Notes: a model not told the origin generated them from the sequence alone. A DNA stretch of 64,000 nucleotides from Sphingobacterium populi (GCF_001586775.1 NZ_LQXS01000005.1:226447-290446), one strand, 5' to 3'. Counted from the first letter of the stretch, positions 45,845-56,159 are shown. Translations and numbers: made by a program.

Positions 45845-48664
45845 CTATTGTGCATTTAAGAACATCGATTTTTGACTGTATAAATCGCGGAAATGCGGAT
45901 CTTCCAAATCTTTGATAAAACGAATCGCCTCACCAGTAGATTTCATTTCGGGGCCGAGCTGCTTATCTACCTCTGGAAACTTAGAGAAAGAGAATACAGG
46001 CTCTTTGATCGCATAACCTTTCAGCTTGCGCTCGATGGTGAAATCACTTAATTTATTGGCTCCCAACATCACTTTCGTCGCGATATTGATATATGGCACA
46101 TCGTATGCTTTCGCGATGAATGGCACGGTACGCGATGCGCGTGGATTAGCTTCGATTACATAAACTTGCTCATCTTTTATCGCGAATTGTATGTTCAACA
46201 AACCACGAACATTCAACGCTTTGGCCAACTTTCTAGAATACACTTCCATTTTAGATTGCACATTTTCAGACAAGCTGAATGGTGGCAATACTGCTGACGA
46301 ATCTCCAGAGTGGATACCCGCAGGCTCGATGTGCTCCATCATACCGATGATGTGTACATCTTCGCCATCACAGATCGAATCGGATTCAGCTTCTTCTGCA
46401 CGATCTAAGAAATGGTCGATCAATATCTGGTTTCCTGGAAGCGTACGTAACAATTTCACGACTGCTTTTTCCAAATCTTCGTCGTTAATCACGATGCTCA
46501 TACCTTGGCCACCCAACACGTACGAAGGACGAACTAGTACCGGATAACCTACTTGATTCGCTACCACAATAGCTTCTTCAGCAGAAGTTGCTACACCGTA
46601 TTTCGGATAAGGAATTTCCAGTTCTTTCAACAGATCAGAGAAGCTACCACGATCTTCTGCCAAATCCATATCAGCAAAAGATGTTCCGATGATCTTCACT
46701 CCTAACTCTTCCAATTGCTTCGCCATTTTCAAGGCTGTCTGCCCGCCTAATTGTACGATCACACCTTCTGGTTTTTCTAGCTCGATGATCTCACGAACGT
46801 GCTCCCAGAACACTGGCTCGAAGTACAACTTATCTGCCATATTGAAATCGGTAGATACCGTCTCTGGATTACAGTTGATCATGATCGCTTCGTAACCACA
46901 TTCTTTGGCGGCTAACAAACCGTGTACACAAGAATAATCGAATTCGATACCTTGACCGATACGGTTAGGACCTGAACCTAGTACTACGATTTTCTTACGA
47001 TCAGATACTTGTGATTCGTTTTCATCCTCAAATGTCGAGTAGTAGTATGGTGTTTGTGCCGGGAATTCTGCCGCACAGGTATCCACCATTTTGTACACGC
47101 GGCGAATGCCTAGTTCGGTACGGCGATCGTATACTTGATCTTCTGTCACATTGCCCAACAACCAAGAAATCTGTACGTCAGAATATCCTTTTTGTTTCAA
47201 GGTCAAGAAGAAATCACGTGGAATATTGTTTAGTTGGTAACGACGTAATTCCGTTTCTAAATGCACCAATTCTTGGATTTGCACTAAGAACCATTTGTCA
47301 ATATGCGTCACCTTGCGGATGGATTCCAACGGCACGCCCATTTCGAAGGCATCTTTAACGTGGAATAGACGATCTGCACTTGGGTGCTCTAACGAGTACA
47401 TAATTTCTTCTAGATCGCGTGATTGACGACCATCAGCGCCAAGACCTGCCCGGCCTGTTTCCAAGGATTGTGCTGCTTTCTGCAACGCCTCGATAAAGGT
47501 ACGTCCGATAGCCATCACTTCCCCTACGGCTTTCATCTGTAAACCTAATTCTTTATTAGCGCCTTTAAATTTATCAAAGTTAAAACGAGGTACTTTTACG
47601 ATCACGTAATCCAACGTTGGTTCGAAGTAAGCCGAAGTAGTTTTCGTGATTTGGTTTTGCAACTCATCTAAGTTGTAGCCGATGGCTAATTTGGCAGCGA
47701 TCTTGGCAATAGGATATCCTGTTGCTTTAGATGCTAGTGCCGATGAACGAGATACACGTGGATTGATCTCAATAGCGATGATTTCTTCGTTCTCTGGATT
47801 TACTGAGAACTGTACATTACAACCTCCGGCAAATGTACCGATCGAGCGCATCATCAGGATCGCCTGATTACGCATATCTTGGTAACACTTGTCAGATAAT
47901 GTCATACCTGGTGCTACCGTGATCGAATCACCTGTGTGGATACCCATCGGATCGAAGTTTTCGATCGTACAGATAATGATCACATTATCGTTGGTATCAC
48001 GCAGTAATTCTAATTCAAATTCTTTCCAACCTAGTACCGCTTGCTCTACCAATACTTCGTGTGTTGGTGAAGCATGCAAACCACGATTCAAGGCAGCATC
48101 AAAATCTTCTTTTTTGTGCACGAAACCACCACCTGTACCAGCTAATGTGTATGAAGGGCGAATTACCAATGGAAAGCCAATTTGTTGCGCAGCTTCTTTA
48201 CCTTCTAAAAAGGAGTTAGCAATTTTGGAGTTGGCAATACCAACGCCAATATCAATCATCAGCTGGCGAAACTCTTCGCGGTTCTCTGTCTTCTCAATGG
48301 CGGCAACATCCACACCGATTACTTTCACATTGTATTTGTCCCAGATACCTCTGTTGGATGCCTCGATACATAAGTTCAATGCCGTCTGTCCGCCCATAGT
48401 AGGCAATACAGCATCGATTTGTTGCTCTTCCAATATTTGCTCGATACTCTCACAAGTAAGTGGCAATAGATACACATTGTCCGCGACGATATTATCTGTC
48501 ATAATCGTTGCTGGATTGGAGTTGATGATCGAAACTCGGATACCTTCTTCTTTAAGAGATAAGGCGGCTTGTGAGCCCGAATAATCAAATTCGCACGCCT
48601 GTCCGATGACAATAGGCCCTGAACCGATAATTAAAACCGAGTTGATGGAAGTGTTTCTTGGCAT
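45845..48664 (-). CDS. carB: Carbamoyl-phosphate synthase large subunit, lacking the C-terminal allosteric domain
   Basis: Makes carbamoyl phosphate for arginine and pyrimidines with CarA. The 939 residues contain two ATP-grasp halves: the first begins [22 protein letters not shown], the second [22 protein letters not shown]. Both carry the metal-binding EINPR / EANPR motifs. The protein ends ~20 residues after [20 protein letters not shown], where E. coli CarB (1073 residues) continues into the MGS-like domain that binds ornithine, UMP and IMP. The stop is followed by a terminator, so this is a natural end rather than truncation by an indel. carA is not adjacent. Confidence 0.95.
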   Translation of the reverse strand: MPRNTSINSVLIIGSGPIVIGQACEFDYSGSQAALSLKEEGIRVSIINSNPATIMTDNIVADNVYLLPLTCESIEQILEEQQIDAVLPTMGGQTALNLCIEASNRGIWDKYNVKVIGVDVAAIEKTENREEFRQLMIDIGVGIANSKIANSFLEGKEAAQQIGFPLVIRPSYTLAGTGGGFVHKKEDFDAALNRGLHASPTHEVLVEQAVLGWKEFELELLRDTNDNVIIICTIENFDPMGIHTGDSITVAPGMTLSDKCYQDMRNQAILMMRSIGTFAGGCNVQFSVNPENEEIIAIEINPRVSRSSALASKATGYPIAKIAAKLAIGYNLDELQNQITKTTSAYFEPTLDYVIVKVPRFNFDKFKGANKELGLQMKAVGEVMAIGRTFIEALQKAAQSLETGRAGLGADGRQSRDLEEIMYSLEHPSADRLFHVKDAFEMGVPLESIRKVTHIDKWFLVQIQELVHLETELRRYQLNNIPRDFFLTLKQKGYSDVQISWLLGNVTEDQVYDRRTELGIRRVYKMVDTCAAEFPAQTPYYYSTFEDENESQVSDRKKIVVLGSGPNRIGQGIEFDYSCVHGLLAAKECGYEAIMINCNPETVSTDFNMADKLYFEPVFWEHVREIIELEKPEGVIVQLGGQTALKMAKQLEELGVKIIGTSFADMDLAEDRGSFSDLLKELEIPYPKYGVATSAEEAIVVANQVGYPVLVRPSYVLGGQGMSIVINDEDLEKAVVKLLRTLPGNQILIDHFLDRAEEAESDSICDGEDVHIIGMMEHIEPAGIHSGDSSAVLPPFSLSENVQSKMEVYSRKLAKALNVRGLLNIQFAIKDEQVYVIEANPRASRTVPFIAKAYDVPYINIATKVMLGANKLSDFTIERKLKGYAIKEPVFSFSKFPEVDKQLGPEMKSTGEAIRFIKDLEDPHFRDLYSQKSMFLNAQ

Positions 48665-48744
48665 TTCTTTGAATTCAAAATGTTAAAATACAAATTGTTA
48701 ATTGTGGGACAGCGCAACGGGATGTGCATTGTAGAGTGCGGAAT

Positions 48745-48762
48745 TCCGACTGCTTTGTCGGA
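48745..48762 (-). other. Hairpin at the 5' end of the carB leader
   Basis: TCCGAC (48745-48750) pairs perfectly with GTCGGA (48757-48762) around a 6-nt loop. It falls at the predicted transcription start of carB, about 80-95 nt upstream of the start codon. It may stabilise the mRNA or be a protein site. Confidence 0.35.
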
Positions 48763-48765
48763 GTG

Positions 48766-48799
48766 CAAAATTACAGTTATTTTTTGTAAATCGAGCCAA
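48766..48799 (-). promoter_or_regulatory. Promoter of carB
   Basis: The minus strand reads TTG (48799-48797), 23 nt, then TAATTTTG (48773-48766), matching the Bacteroidota pattern. The resulting leader is about 95 nt, longer than the other leaders in this window. Confidence 0.5.
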
Positions 48800-48832
48800 A
48801 CTTGTACGAATAATATAAAAAATACTGATAAA

Positions 48833-51091
48833 TTAATCTACAACGATCTCATCGACGAATAAAAAGGCTTTCTTGGTATTCTTCGCTTCGAATTTTATAA
48901 ATTTTGCCATCACCGGCTTATCGAATTTAATTTCGAAAGATTGGATATCCAAGACAGCTGGATTTTTATCGATGTGCGGCACAAAGGATCCTGCTTCACG
49001 ATAGCTTTTACCATTGTCCGAAACCGATACTTTGATCGAACCTGGAAAGAATACACCTGGGCCGGGCATTTGCATAAAGCGCGCAGCTACACGGCTCAAT
49101 TCTTCGCGACGATCCAGATCGATCACCAATTCGATATCTGATGTAAACCCTTGCCATTTGCCATCTTGATAGCTTACACCACCTTTGCGACCGTCTACCA
49201 AGGTACGTTCTCCCTGTGCAGCGTAGCTGTCATTCCACTTTGTATTGTACTGCACGGATTTTCCGATCGCCTTATGAATATCTAATTCTACTATTTCGAT
49301 CGGGCCCATCCGCGCAGAATCTAAAAACGAAGCTGCTTTCAGTGTTGCGCTTACCGCCAAATCGATCGGTGCGATATAGAGTGGTGATTCATTGTTTGGA
49401 TCTGTACCATCTGTAGTGTAACGTATCGTGGGCGTATACTGCTCGGAAGACAAGGTGATGCGATTCGATTTTTTTGCCGCATCGTACACTACATCGTACA
49501 ACACATCGAAGCTTGGTCGGTAGTAATTGACGCCTAAATCTTGTAACAGCGCATAATGTTTTTGCAAACGCCGCTTAAAATCTGGAAAATCCCGCTGGTC
49601 TTGCTCTGTCCAGTTGATTTCTGCCAGTGCCAATGCGCGTGGAAAAGCCATATATTCTACTTGCTGCGGATTAGGCATGAATTCTGTCCAAAGATTTGCT
49701 TGTGCTCCTAAAATATGCTTGGCTTTGTCTTTAGCGATCTTCTCGGATAATGGATTGTAGCTATACACGCGCTCTAACGGAAGATAACCACCAAAAGCCT
49801 TAGGTTGTGTGCGCGGATCGAATTGATAAAAATCAAAATAAAGATGGCTTTGTGGCGTCATGATGACGTCGTGCCCTTTATTGGCTGCTTCTATGCCGCC
49901 TTCTTCGCCCCTCCAGCTCATCACAGTGGCGCCATCGGTCAATCCTCCTTCCAGAATCTCGTCCCAGCCAATCATTTTGCGTCCTTTTGATTGCAGGTAT
50001 TCATCCATCTGCTGCACGGCGTAGCTTTGCAGTTCTTCTTCCGTCTGAAGATTAAGTTTTGATTTTAAGGCCTGACATTTAGGACAGGTTTTCCAATGGG
50101 ACTTATCGGCTTCGTCGCCTCCGATATGAATATATTCCGAAGGGAAAATAGTCAACACTTCGTCCAGCACATTTTTCAAAAAGGTGAAGGTCTGCTCATT
50201 GCCTACACAAAACTCATTTTGTGTATAAGGTAAGCCCGTGCAAGAAAGCTCCGGATACACGGCCAGCACTTCTTCGGAATGGCCAGGCATTTCGATTTCA
50301 GGAATAATATTGATGCCTTTTCTGGCGGCATAGGCGACGAGCTCACGCGCTTGTGCTTGTGTATAGAATCCGCCATGCGCATTGGCCGTTCCCTGCTCTA
50401 CGTAGCGTTTGCCGTACTTTTCCCAATCGGCAAAATGTGCCTGCGGTCGCCATGCTGCTTTTTTGGTAAGCTCTGGATAACGCTGGATCTCCAACCGCCA
50501 TCCTGCTCCATCAGTAAGATGCCAGTGAAACTGATTGAATTTATACAGAGCCATCACGTCGATGTACTTTTTGAGAAAAGCAATAGGCATAAAATGGCGC
50601 GAAACATCCAAATGCAAACCTCGATAGGCAAAACGAGGTTTGTCTTGTATTTCTACAAAAGGAAGTGCAGCAGTATGCTGTAGCATACTTAATTGATGTA
50701 AACTCTGAATTGCCGCCAGTGCTCCTGCACTATCTGGCGACTTTATCATCACTCCGCTTGGGCTAATTACGAGTGTATATTCGGACGGCCGAAGACGATC
50801 TGACTCGGATGACTCCAGAATCCAAATACCAGCTGGCTGATGCTTCTTCATCTTTCTAAACAGTTCGTAGGAAGCAACCTGTAATTTTGGCACTTCGCTT
50901 AGCAAGGAGCTCAACTCTTGAAAACGCTCGCTGTAATACACTGGAAAAGATTGATTTAAATTAAGTGCACCATCTTGAAGTATGACTCGATCTGGTTTGG
51001 GAATGATATCCACGTGTAGCTCTTGCGCCATGCTGCTGCACCAAGTTATCAAGAGAAAACCGCCAAGTAGTGCGAGTCGCCAAAGTGTCAT
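48833..51091 (-). CDS. Beta-N-acetylhexosaminidase (GH20)
   Basis: A 752-residue exported exo-hexosaminidase (start at the ATG at 51091; the longer frame adds 18 residues before the signal peptide). The signal peptide ends at SSMAQ. A GH20b N-terminal domain (about 25-140) precedes the TIM-barrel, with the catalytic Asp326-Glu327 pair in HIGGDEADKSHW and the substrate-assisted WHLTDGAGWRLEI and GWDEILEGG blocks. The C-terminal ~230 residues hold a chitobiase-like beta domain (IRYTTDGTDPN) and an F5/8 type C-like galactose-binding domain. It removes terminal GlcNAc or GalNAc from glycans. Monocistronic. Confidence 0.94.
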   Translation of the reverse strand: MTLWRLALLGGFLLITWCSSMAQELHVDIIPKPDRVILQDGALNLNQSFPVYYSERFQELSSLLSEVPKLQVASYELFRKMKKHQPAGIWILESSESDRLRPSEYTLVISPSGVMIKSPDSAGALAAIQSLHQLSMLQHTAALPFVEIQDKPRFAYRGLHLDVSRHFMPIAFLKKYIDVMALYKFNQFHWHLTDGAGWRLEIQRYPELTKKAAWRPQAHFADWEKYGKRYVEQGTANAHGGFYTQAQARELVAYAARKGINIIPEIEMPGHSEEVLAVYPELSCTGLPYTQNEFCVGNEQTFTFLKNVLDEVLTIFPSEYIHIGGDEADKSHWKTCPKCQALKSKLNLQTEEELQSYAVQQMDEYLQSKGRKMIGWDEILEGGLTDGATVMSWRGEEGGIEAANKGHDVIMTPQSHLYFDFYQFDPRTQPKAFGGYLPLERVYSYNPLSEKIAKDKAKHILGAQANLWTEFMPNPQQVEYMAFPRALALAEINWTEQDQRDFPDFKRRLQKHYALLQDLGVNYYRPSFDVLYDVVYDAAKKSNRITLSSEQYTPTIRYTTDGTDPNNESPLYIAPIDLAVSATLKAASFLDSARMGPIEIVELDIHKAIGKSVQYNTKWNDSYAAQGERTLVDGRKGGVSYQDGKWQGFTSDIELVIDLDRREELSRVAARFMQMPGPGVFFPGSIKVSVSDNGKSYREAGSFVPHIDKNPAVLDIQSFEIKFDKPVMAKFIKFEAKNTKKAFLFVDEIVVD

Positions 51092-51265
51092 AGGAGAATA
51101 GTATAGTTTGTACCCAAAGATCCTAAATAAAGTGTGAACGAACAATGTATGGATTGTAAAACTTTTATGAGACGGAGTGCTCGTTCTACGCGAAAATCGT
51201 TTCAGGTAGGACGGCTAATGACTTCATAAATGTGGGCAACTTATGAAACTCGCTCGACAAATGCC

Positions 51266-51297
51266 TTGCGTAAGAAATGAAATAATGTGTAACTTTG
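51266..51297 (+). promoter_or_regulatory. Promoter of lipA, apparently leaderless
   Basis: TTG (51266-51268), 21 nt, then TAACTTTG (51290-51297), a full consensus match. The lipA ATG begins only 4 nt downstream at 51302, so transcription should start at or next to the initiation codon. Confidence 0.6.
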
Positions 51298-51301
51298 TTG
51301 T

Positions 51302-52183
51302 ATGATTGAATTACCCGTTATTCCAGCACAACAAACTCAGCGGAAACCCGATTGGTTACGCGTAAAATTGCCTGTCGGCAAGGAATATCGCCACGTGCGT
51401 GGGCTGGTTGACGAGCACAAGCTGCATACGATCTGTGAAAGTGGCAACTGCCCTAATATGGGCGAATGCTGGGGTGCCGGCACGGCTACCTTTATGATCT
51501 TAGGCAACATTTGTACTCGTTCATGTTCATTCTGTGCAGTAGCGACAGGGAGACCGTTGGCAGTTGATTTGGACGAGCCTAATCGTGTGGCGCAATCCGT
51601 AAAACTGATGGAAGTAAAACATTGCGTGATTACTTCGGTAGACCGTGATGATTTGAAAGATGGCGGATCTACCATATGGGCAGAAACCGTCAATGCGATT
51701 CGACGTGAAAGTCCACAAACAACATTGGAAACCCTGATCCCAGATTTCAAAGGGCAATGGGATAATTTAGATCGCGTATTAGCTGTACGACCAGAGGTAG
51801 TATCGCACAATCTGGAAACGGTGCGTCGACTAACGCGCGAAGTACGTATCCAGGCGAAATATGATCGCTCATTAGAATGCCTACGTCGTATAGCAGCAGC
51901 CGGTTTGCGAACCAAATCTGGCATCATGCTTGGCTTTGGCGAGACCGAAGAAGATGTAGTGGAAGCAATGCGCGACCTGTATGAGGTAGGTGTAGATATT
52001 CTAACCATCGGTCAATACTTACAACCTAGCAAAGCACACCATCCTGTGGTAGAATGGATAACACCTGCACAATTCAAACGCTATCAAGAAATCGGATTAG
52101 AAATGGGTTTCAAATATGTTGAATCTGGCCCACTCGTAAGATCTTCTTACCACGCCGAGAAACACCTGTTCGATATGCAATAA
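51302..52183 (+). CDS. lipA: Lipoyl synthase
   Basis: Radical SAM enzyme that inserts two sulfurs into protein-bound octanoyl groups. The 293-residue protein has the auxiliary-cluster cysteines 45, 50 and 56 ([12 protein letters not shown]) and the radical-SAM cysteines 71, 75 and 78 (CTRSCSFC); the final RSSYHA supplies the Ser ligand of the auxiliary cluster. The N-terminus [15 protein letters not shown] is family-typical, which supports the ATG at 51302. The substrate-bearing partner here includes the dihydrolipoyl dehydrogenase complexes (lpdA is 4 kb away). lipB is not adjacent. Confidence 0.96.
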   Translation: MIELPVIPAQQTQRKPDWLRVKLPVGKEYRHVRGLVDEHKLHTICESGNCPNMGECWGAGTATFMILGNICTRSCSFCAVATGRPLAVDLDEPNRVAQSVKLMEVKHCVITSVDRDDLKDGGSTIWAETVNAIRRESPQTTLETLIPDFKGQWDNLDRVLAVRPEVVSHNLETVRRLTREVRIQAKYDRSLECLRRIAAAGLRTKSGIMLGFGETEEDVVEAMRDLYEVGVDILTIGQYLQPSKAHHPVVEWITPAQFKRYQEIGLEMGFKYVESGPLVRSSYHAEKHLFDMQ

Positions 52184-52227
52184 GCAATTGCTTGACTATT
52201 AGGCTGTTTTTGCTTAAATTAGAGCAA

Positions 52228-53142
52228 ATGAAGCAGCCAGATTATAAAAGATTTCTTCTAAGAGCAATGCTAATCGCATTGCTCTTTATATTATTGGTCA
52301 GCACGGTGCTCTTCGCGTTGTATATTCATACGCAGGATGACAACTTTCCTTTTTTCCTGACACGCATTGTGTTACCGTTATCTGTGGGTGCTGCCATCAG
52401 CAGTGTTTTTACTACCTATATTTACACAAAAACAAACCTTTACCTTCGCTTTCTACCGTTTACGCACGGGGCACTGCACCGCGTCGCAATAGCACTTATT
52501 TTGACGTGTTCGGCGACATTACTATTTCAACCGCTCGCCAGCAGTATTCGATACAACGTGGGCAAAGTATTGCATTTAGAAAGTATAGAAGAGATGCCGC
52601 CACACCAACAGCCTACTTTTCTATCGCTGGGCGAGTGGCATGTGGATCGTATGCGTGTTATTCCAATTCATACTTATGAGAATGGATGGGGCTGGAATCG
52701 TAACAAAGTGCACCTAAAGTCATTATTTTTATTACCCATATTCTCGCAGAAGAATGCTTACGAAAGGGCTGCTAAAGCTTGGCTTGCCTTCAAATACGAA
52801 GATACGATTACGAAAGAAGAGTTTGCTCTAAACAGAGGTCGACACTCTTTTGAGCAATCAGTACGGCATTTCAAGAAAATTAATGTCGGAGCTTTTTTGT
52901 ATTTTCAACTATACGATCAGGGTTTAGAAAAACAGGCGCTAACACAATTGGCTCGTCGTCATTCTTATTTTAAAAGCTCTTATAGTGCTGTTTATCAAGG
53001 CAACGCTGTTGATCGAGATTTACTTTCTTTACGTTATTTTATTTATACTCTACTGGCACTGCTATTTTTCGTCGGGCCACTATATTGGCTCATCGTTCGC
53101 TATGGCATGGTTGCGGATCGTAGCAATACTATCTTGCTCTAA
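52228..53142 (+). CDS. Multi-pass membrane protein of unknown function
   Basis: About 304 residues from the ATG at 52228 (a TTG frame extends 12 codons further). Three hydrophobic segments lie in the first ~115 residues (LIALLFILLVSTVLFALYI; IVLPLSVGAAISSVFTTYIY; VAIALILTCSATLLFQPLA), then a soluble stretch of ~150 residues and one C-terminal helix (FIYTLLALLFFVGPLYWLIV). The layout recalls LptF/LptG permease subunits, which also have an extended periplasmic part between helices, but the sequence is short and I see no specific motif. It follows lipA by 44 nt. Confidence 0.6.
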   Translation: MKQPDYKRFLLRAMLIALLFILLVSTVLFALYIHTQDDNFPFFLTRIVLPLSVGAAISSVFTTYIYTKTNLYLRFLPFTHGALHRVAIALILTCSATLLFQPLASSIRYNVGKVLHLESIEEMPPHQQPTFLSLGEWHVDRMRVIPIHTYENGWGWNRNKVHLKSLFLLPIFSQKNAYERAAKAWLAFKYEDTITKEEFALNRGRHSFEQSVRHFKKINVGAFLYFQLYDQGLEKQALTQLARRHSYFKSSYSAVYQGNAVDRDLLSLRYFIYTLLALLFFVGPLYWLIVRYGMVADRSNTILL

Positions 53143-53172
53143 ACGATTACTGTAAAACGAGGACGATGTTAC

Positions 53173-54812
53173 TTATTTACGTTGATAAACAGTTTTGCCG
53201 TCTATTACTGTGCGCAACACAGTCACATCTCGCAATTCTTCATTTGGTATCGTCATGATGTCTTGCGACAAGATAACAAAATCAGCATCCTTTCCACGTT
53301 GAATATTACCTCGTCGGGATCCTTGAAAGCAGGCTTGGGCTGCCCAAATGGTCATTCCCATTAATGCTTCACGACGGGTCAGCGCATTTTTCATTTCAAA
53401 TCCTCCTTCTGGGAAACCAGCGGCATCTACCCGCGCAACGGCTGCATGAAAGCTATTGAGCGGATTAAAGTTTTCTCCCGGAAAACCGCTCCCAATCGCT
53501 ACCATCCCATAATTATCTACCAAACGCTTCAGCGCATAGGCATTGCGCAGGCGCTCTTCACCAATTCTATTTTCTACCCAGTACATATCTGAGGTCGCAT
53601 GTGCAGGTTGTAGTGAAGGGAATACTCTAAATCGATCAAATTTTTCGAAATCTAACTCATTGATGACCTGAGCATGTTCGATGCGCCAACGCCGATCATT
53701 ATTTGGCCCGATGTATTTGCCATAAAGATCGAGTACTATCCGGGTTGCAGAATCACCTACAGCCGCGTGCTTAATTGGAAGTTGGTAGCGGCAATCTCTT
53801 TTATCGTTCGCTCCAATTCTTCCGGCGTTTGCAGCAGATATCCGCTTGTAGTGCTGTCGTCCGAGTAAGGCAGCAATAAGCTTGCATTACGAGTTCGCAA
53901 CAAACCGTCTGCCGTAAGCTTTACCGCGCGAATACTAAGCCGCCCGTCGTCGTAGTATCCGCTACGGATCATACGTCGCACCGTACGCAGATTGTCCTCA
54001 ATCATGGCGTAATTACGAATCTTCAGTTTGTTGCCGGTGTAGAGGTTTCTCATAAACTCCAAATCCCGTTCATTTAAACCGGCATCAACAATGCTGGTGA
54101 GGCCAACGGAAAACAGGAGCTGCTCTGCTTTGGTTAGTGCGCGTAGCTCCTGATCGTCATTGACTTCTGGTATGTGCTTCTTCACTAAATCCATCGCATT
54201 GTCCATTAAAACACCGCTCAAATGCCCTAACGAATCTGTCAACATCAACCCACCTTCAACATAAAAGGCGGTATCTATACCTGCCACTTCTAGTGCTTTA
54301 GAATTCACAGTAGCGGCTTGATAATCTACGCGAGTAAGGTAAACTGGAATGTTGGGAAAGTACTTATCCAATGAATCGCGTACCGAAATGGTGTTATCTT
54401 CCCATCGCTCTTGATCTAACCCGGCACCTACGAGCCACGGACGATCAGGATATGTTTTACGATGAGCTTGCAAACGCTGCAATGCATCGCTAAGCGAATG
54501 GGCGCCATATAGATTAGTCATATCTAATGAAGAAGCGAAGTCCATGAAATGGGCATGCGAATCGTAAAAACCAGGGTAGATAGCTGCGCCTTGTGCATCA
54601 ATAGTTTCTTTCGCTTCATAACGCTGCAATAGCCGGTCGGAACTGCCGATTTCGATAAATACACCACCACGCACGGCAAATGCTTCTGCGATAGTGAAAG
54701 CCGAATCGACCGTATACACCCTTGCATTGTATACAATCAGGTCTACCTCATGATTGGTAGTACAAGAGGCAAATAAAAATAGCAAACCAAGAGCTGCGAA
54801 TAACGATTTCAT
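53173..54812 (-). pseudogene. Lipoprotein amidohydrolase (family 3, YtcJ-like), interrupted by a frameshift
   Basis: The first part (54812 to about 53770) starts with a lipobox signal (FLFASC, Cys17) and the metal-binding DSHAHF motif, and stops at TAG 53757-53759. Family sequence resumes at about 53769 in another frame (HAAVGDSATRIV, then RWRIEHAQVI) and continues to 53173, ending in the typical YQRK after DGKTVY. Restoring one base gives about 546 residues, the normal size. The exact lesion lies between 53757 and 53777, in the segment that should carry a metal-binding His before the GD motif, so the active site itself is affected. Members hydrolyse N-acyl or cyclic amides; the substrate is unknown. 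Confidence 0.8.
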
Positions 54813-54884
54813 GTGTGACTATATGCTTTGTGCTAATTTACAAAAGAAATGACGGAGATTATGCACGGACATAGATGTGCACGA

Positions 54885-54920
54885 GAAATAAAAAAGCTTT
54901 TCGCCAGTGCGAAAAGCTTG
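54885..54920 (-). terminator. Rho-independent terminator of the bacilliredoxin gene
   Basis: AAGCTTTTCGC (54894-54904) pairs perfectly with GCGAAAAGCTT (54909-54919). Read on the minus strand the stem is followed by a T-run, so it terminates the bacilliredoxin transcript. Confidence 0.8.
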
Positions 54921-54953
54921 ATTTCATTCAAAAGACCAAATAAAAAAATCGGA

Positions 54954-55364
54954 CTAGCAGTACTCGTCAAATGCTGCTACCAGATTGTCTGCAATCATTT
55001 GTGCAGGACGACCTTCGATCATGTGACGCTCAATCATGTGTACCAATTGACCGTCTTTAAATAAGGCCATCGCTGGCGAAGATGGAGGATATGGCAACAT
55101 ATATGCACGCGCTCTATCGACAGCGTCTTTTTCCATACCAGCGAATACAGTGACTAATTTATCCGGATGTTTTTCGTTTTTAACAGCTGCTTTGGCAGCA
55201 GGACGCGCATTGGCTGCGGCACATCCACATACTGAATTAACTACGACAAACACGGTTCCTTCTGATGGAATGACGCTTTCTACTGCTTCAGCAGATTTCA
55301 GCTCTTCAAAGCCAGCATCTACCAATTCTTGGCGCATTGGGCTTACTAAATATTCTGGATACAT
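54954..55364 (-). CDS. BrxA/BrxB-family bacilliredoxin
   Basis: A 136-residue thioredoxin-fold protein of the YphP/YqiW family. The active-site CGC motif is at residues 46-48 (VNSVCGCAAANARPA), the family hallmark, with the conserved AGMEKDAVDRAR and HMIERHMIEGR segments. Bacilliredoxins remove bacillithiol from mixed disulfides on proteins in Firmicutes; in Bacteroidota, where bacillithiol synthesis also occurs in some lineages, the role is presumed similar. The gene is monocistronic with its own promoter and terminator. Confidence 0.92.
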   Translation of the reverse strand: MYPEYLVSPMRQELVDAGFEELKSAEAVESVIPSEGTVFVVVNSVCGCAAANARPAAKAAVKNEKHPDKLVTVFAGMEKDAVDRARAYMLPYPPSSPAMALFKDGQLVHMIERHMIEGRPAQMIADNLVAAFDEYC

Positions 55365-55387
55365 ATCTTCTCTGTTTTAAATTTATA

Positions 55388-55418
55388 CAAATATAAGAGG
55401 AAACCTACAGCGGGTCAA
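55388..55418 (-). promoter_or_regulatory. Promoter of the bacilliredoxin gene
   Basis: On the minus strand TTG (55418-55416) is followed after 20 nt by TATATTTG (55395-55388), an exact Bacteroidota promoter. The start codon is 24 nt downstream. Confidence 0.65.
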
Positions 55419-55561
55419 GGGTAAGGAATCAGTAGAATGTAAGATTTATGAATGGCAACATTTTTAGAAAATCCTACCTATCTAAAAGTGACATAAGTAT
55501 TACTAAAAAGTGCTGATCAGGCATGTGATTTGCACCAACTTTGGTATAAATATATAATATC

Positions 55562-56056
55562 ATGAGTACACTATCGAAAACACATAAGAAAGCGGAAATC
55601 GGTTTGCAAGAGAAAGACATGGCGAATGTGTCAGAATTTTTAAATAAGCTGTTGGCAGATTATACCGTATTATACACAAAGATTAGACATGCACACTGGA
55701 ATGTGGAAGGCCCAGATTTTCATTCGCAGCATCTATTTTTCGAAACGTTGTATGACCAATTGGCGGTCAATATCGATGACGTAGCAGAAAGGGTACGTAT
55801 GCTTGGACATTATGCTGTAGGATCATTAGCGAAATATTTGCAATTAACACATCTTTCGGAAATCCAATACGGAGGTACTGATAGCCAAGGGCTGATCAAG
55901 GAATTGACGTCGGATTTCGAAACTGTTATAATGGTTATCCGATCTGGAATAGAACTGGCTAATGCAGCGGGTGATACCGGCACAGAAGATTTCTTGACCG
56001 GGTTGATGGAGGAACACGAAAAAACAGCATGGATGCTGCGCTCGCATCTTAGTTAG
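55562..56056 (+). CDS. dps: Dps-family DNA-binding ferritin-like protein
   Basis: A 164-residue Dps protein, which forms dodecameric shells that oxidise and store iron and protect DNA under oxidative or starvation stress. The intersubunit ferroxidase ligands are visible in HAHWNVEGPDFHSQHLFFETLYDQL and in NIDDVAERVRMLG. The C-terminal helix is EEHEKTAWMLRSHLS. The N-terminal tail is Lys-rich and could bind DNA. It is divergent from the bacilliredoxin gene, another redox-stress gene, with 197 nt between; a shared stress promoter region is possible but no known operator is seen. Confidence 0.93.
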   Translation: MSTLSKTHKKAEIGLQEKDMANVSEFLNKLLADYTVLYTKIRHAHWNVEGPDFHSQHLFFETLYDQLAVNIDDVAERVRMLGHYAVGSLAKYLQLTHLSEIQYGGTDSQGLIKELTSDFETVIMVIRSGIELANAAGDTGTEDFLTGLMEEHEKTAWMLRSHLS

Positions 56057-56090
56057 ATAAATGCACCTGTTTATTATAGTTTATTCAAAA

Positions 56091-56136
56091 AGAAGCCGCT
56101 TACTTTGTTGATTGACAACTCGGAAAGCGGCTTTTA
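56091..56136. terminator. Terminator between dps and lpdA
   Basis: AGCCGCTT (56094-56101) pairs with AAGCGGCT (56125-56132), flanked by A-rich and T-rich ends; the long loop holds a smaller TTGT/ACAA stem. The genes on both sides converge here. Confidence 0.65.
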
Positions 56137-56159
56137 TATTTGATAACAACTTGTACTAC

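Noticed and set aside
47889..48584. 231-codon plus-strand open frame opposite carB
   Set aside because: It lies wholly inside the well-supported carB gene and has the Ser/Ile-rich composition typical of an antisense shadow.
51337..52008. 223-codon minus-strand open frame opposite lipA
   Set aside because: Fully inside lipA on the other strand, Ser/Arg-rich and without any motif; a shadow frame.
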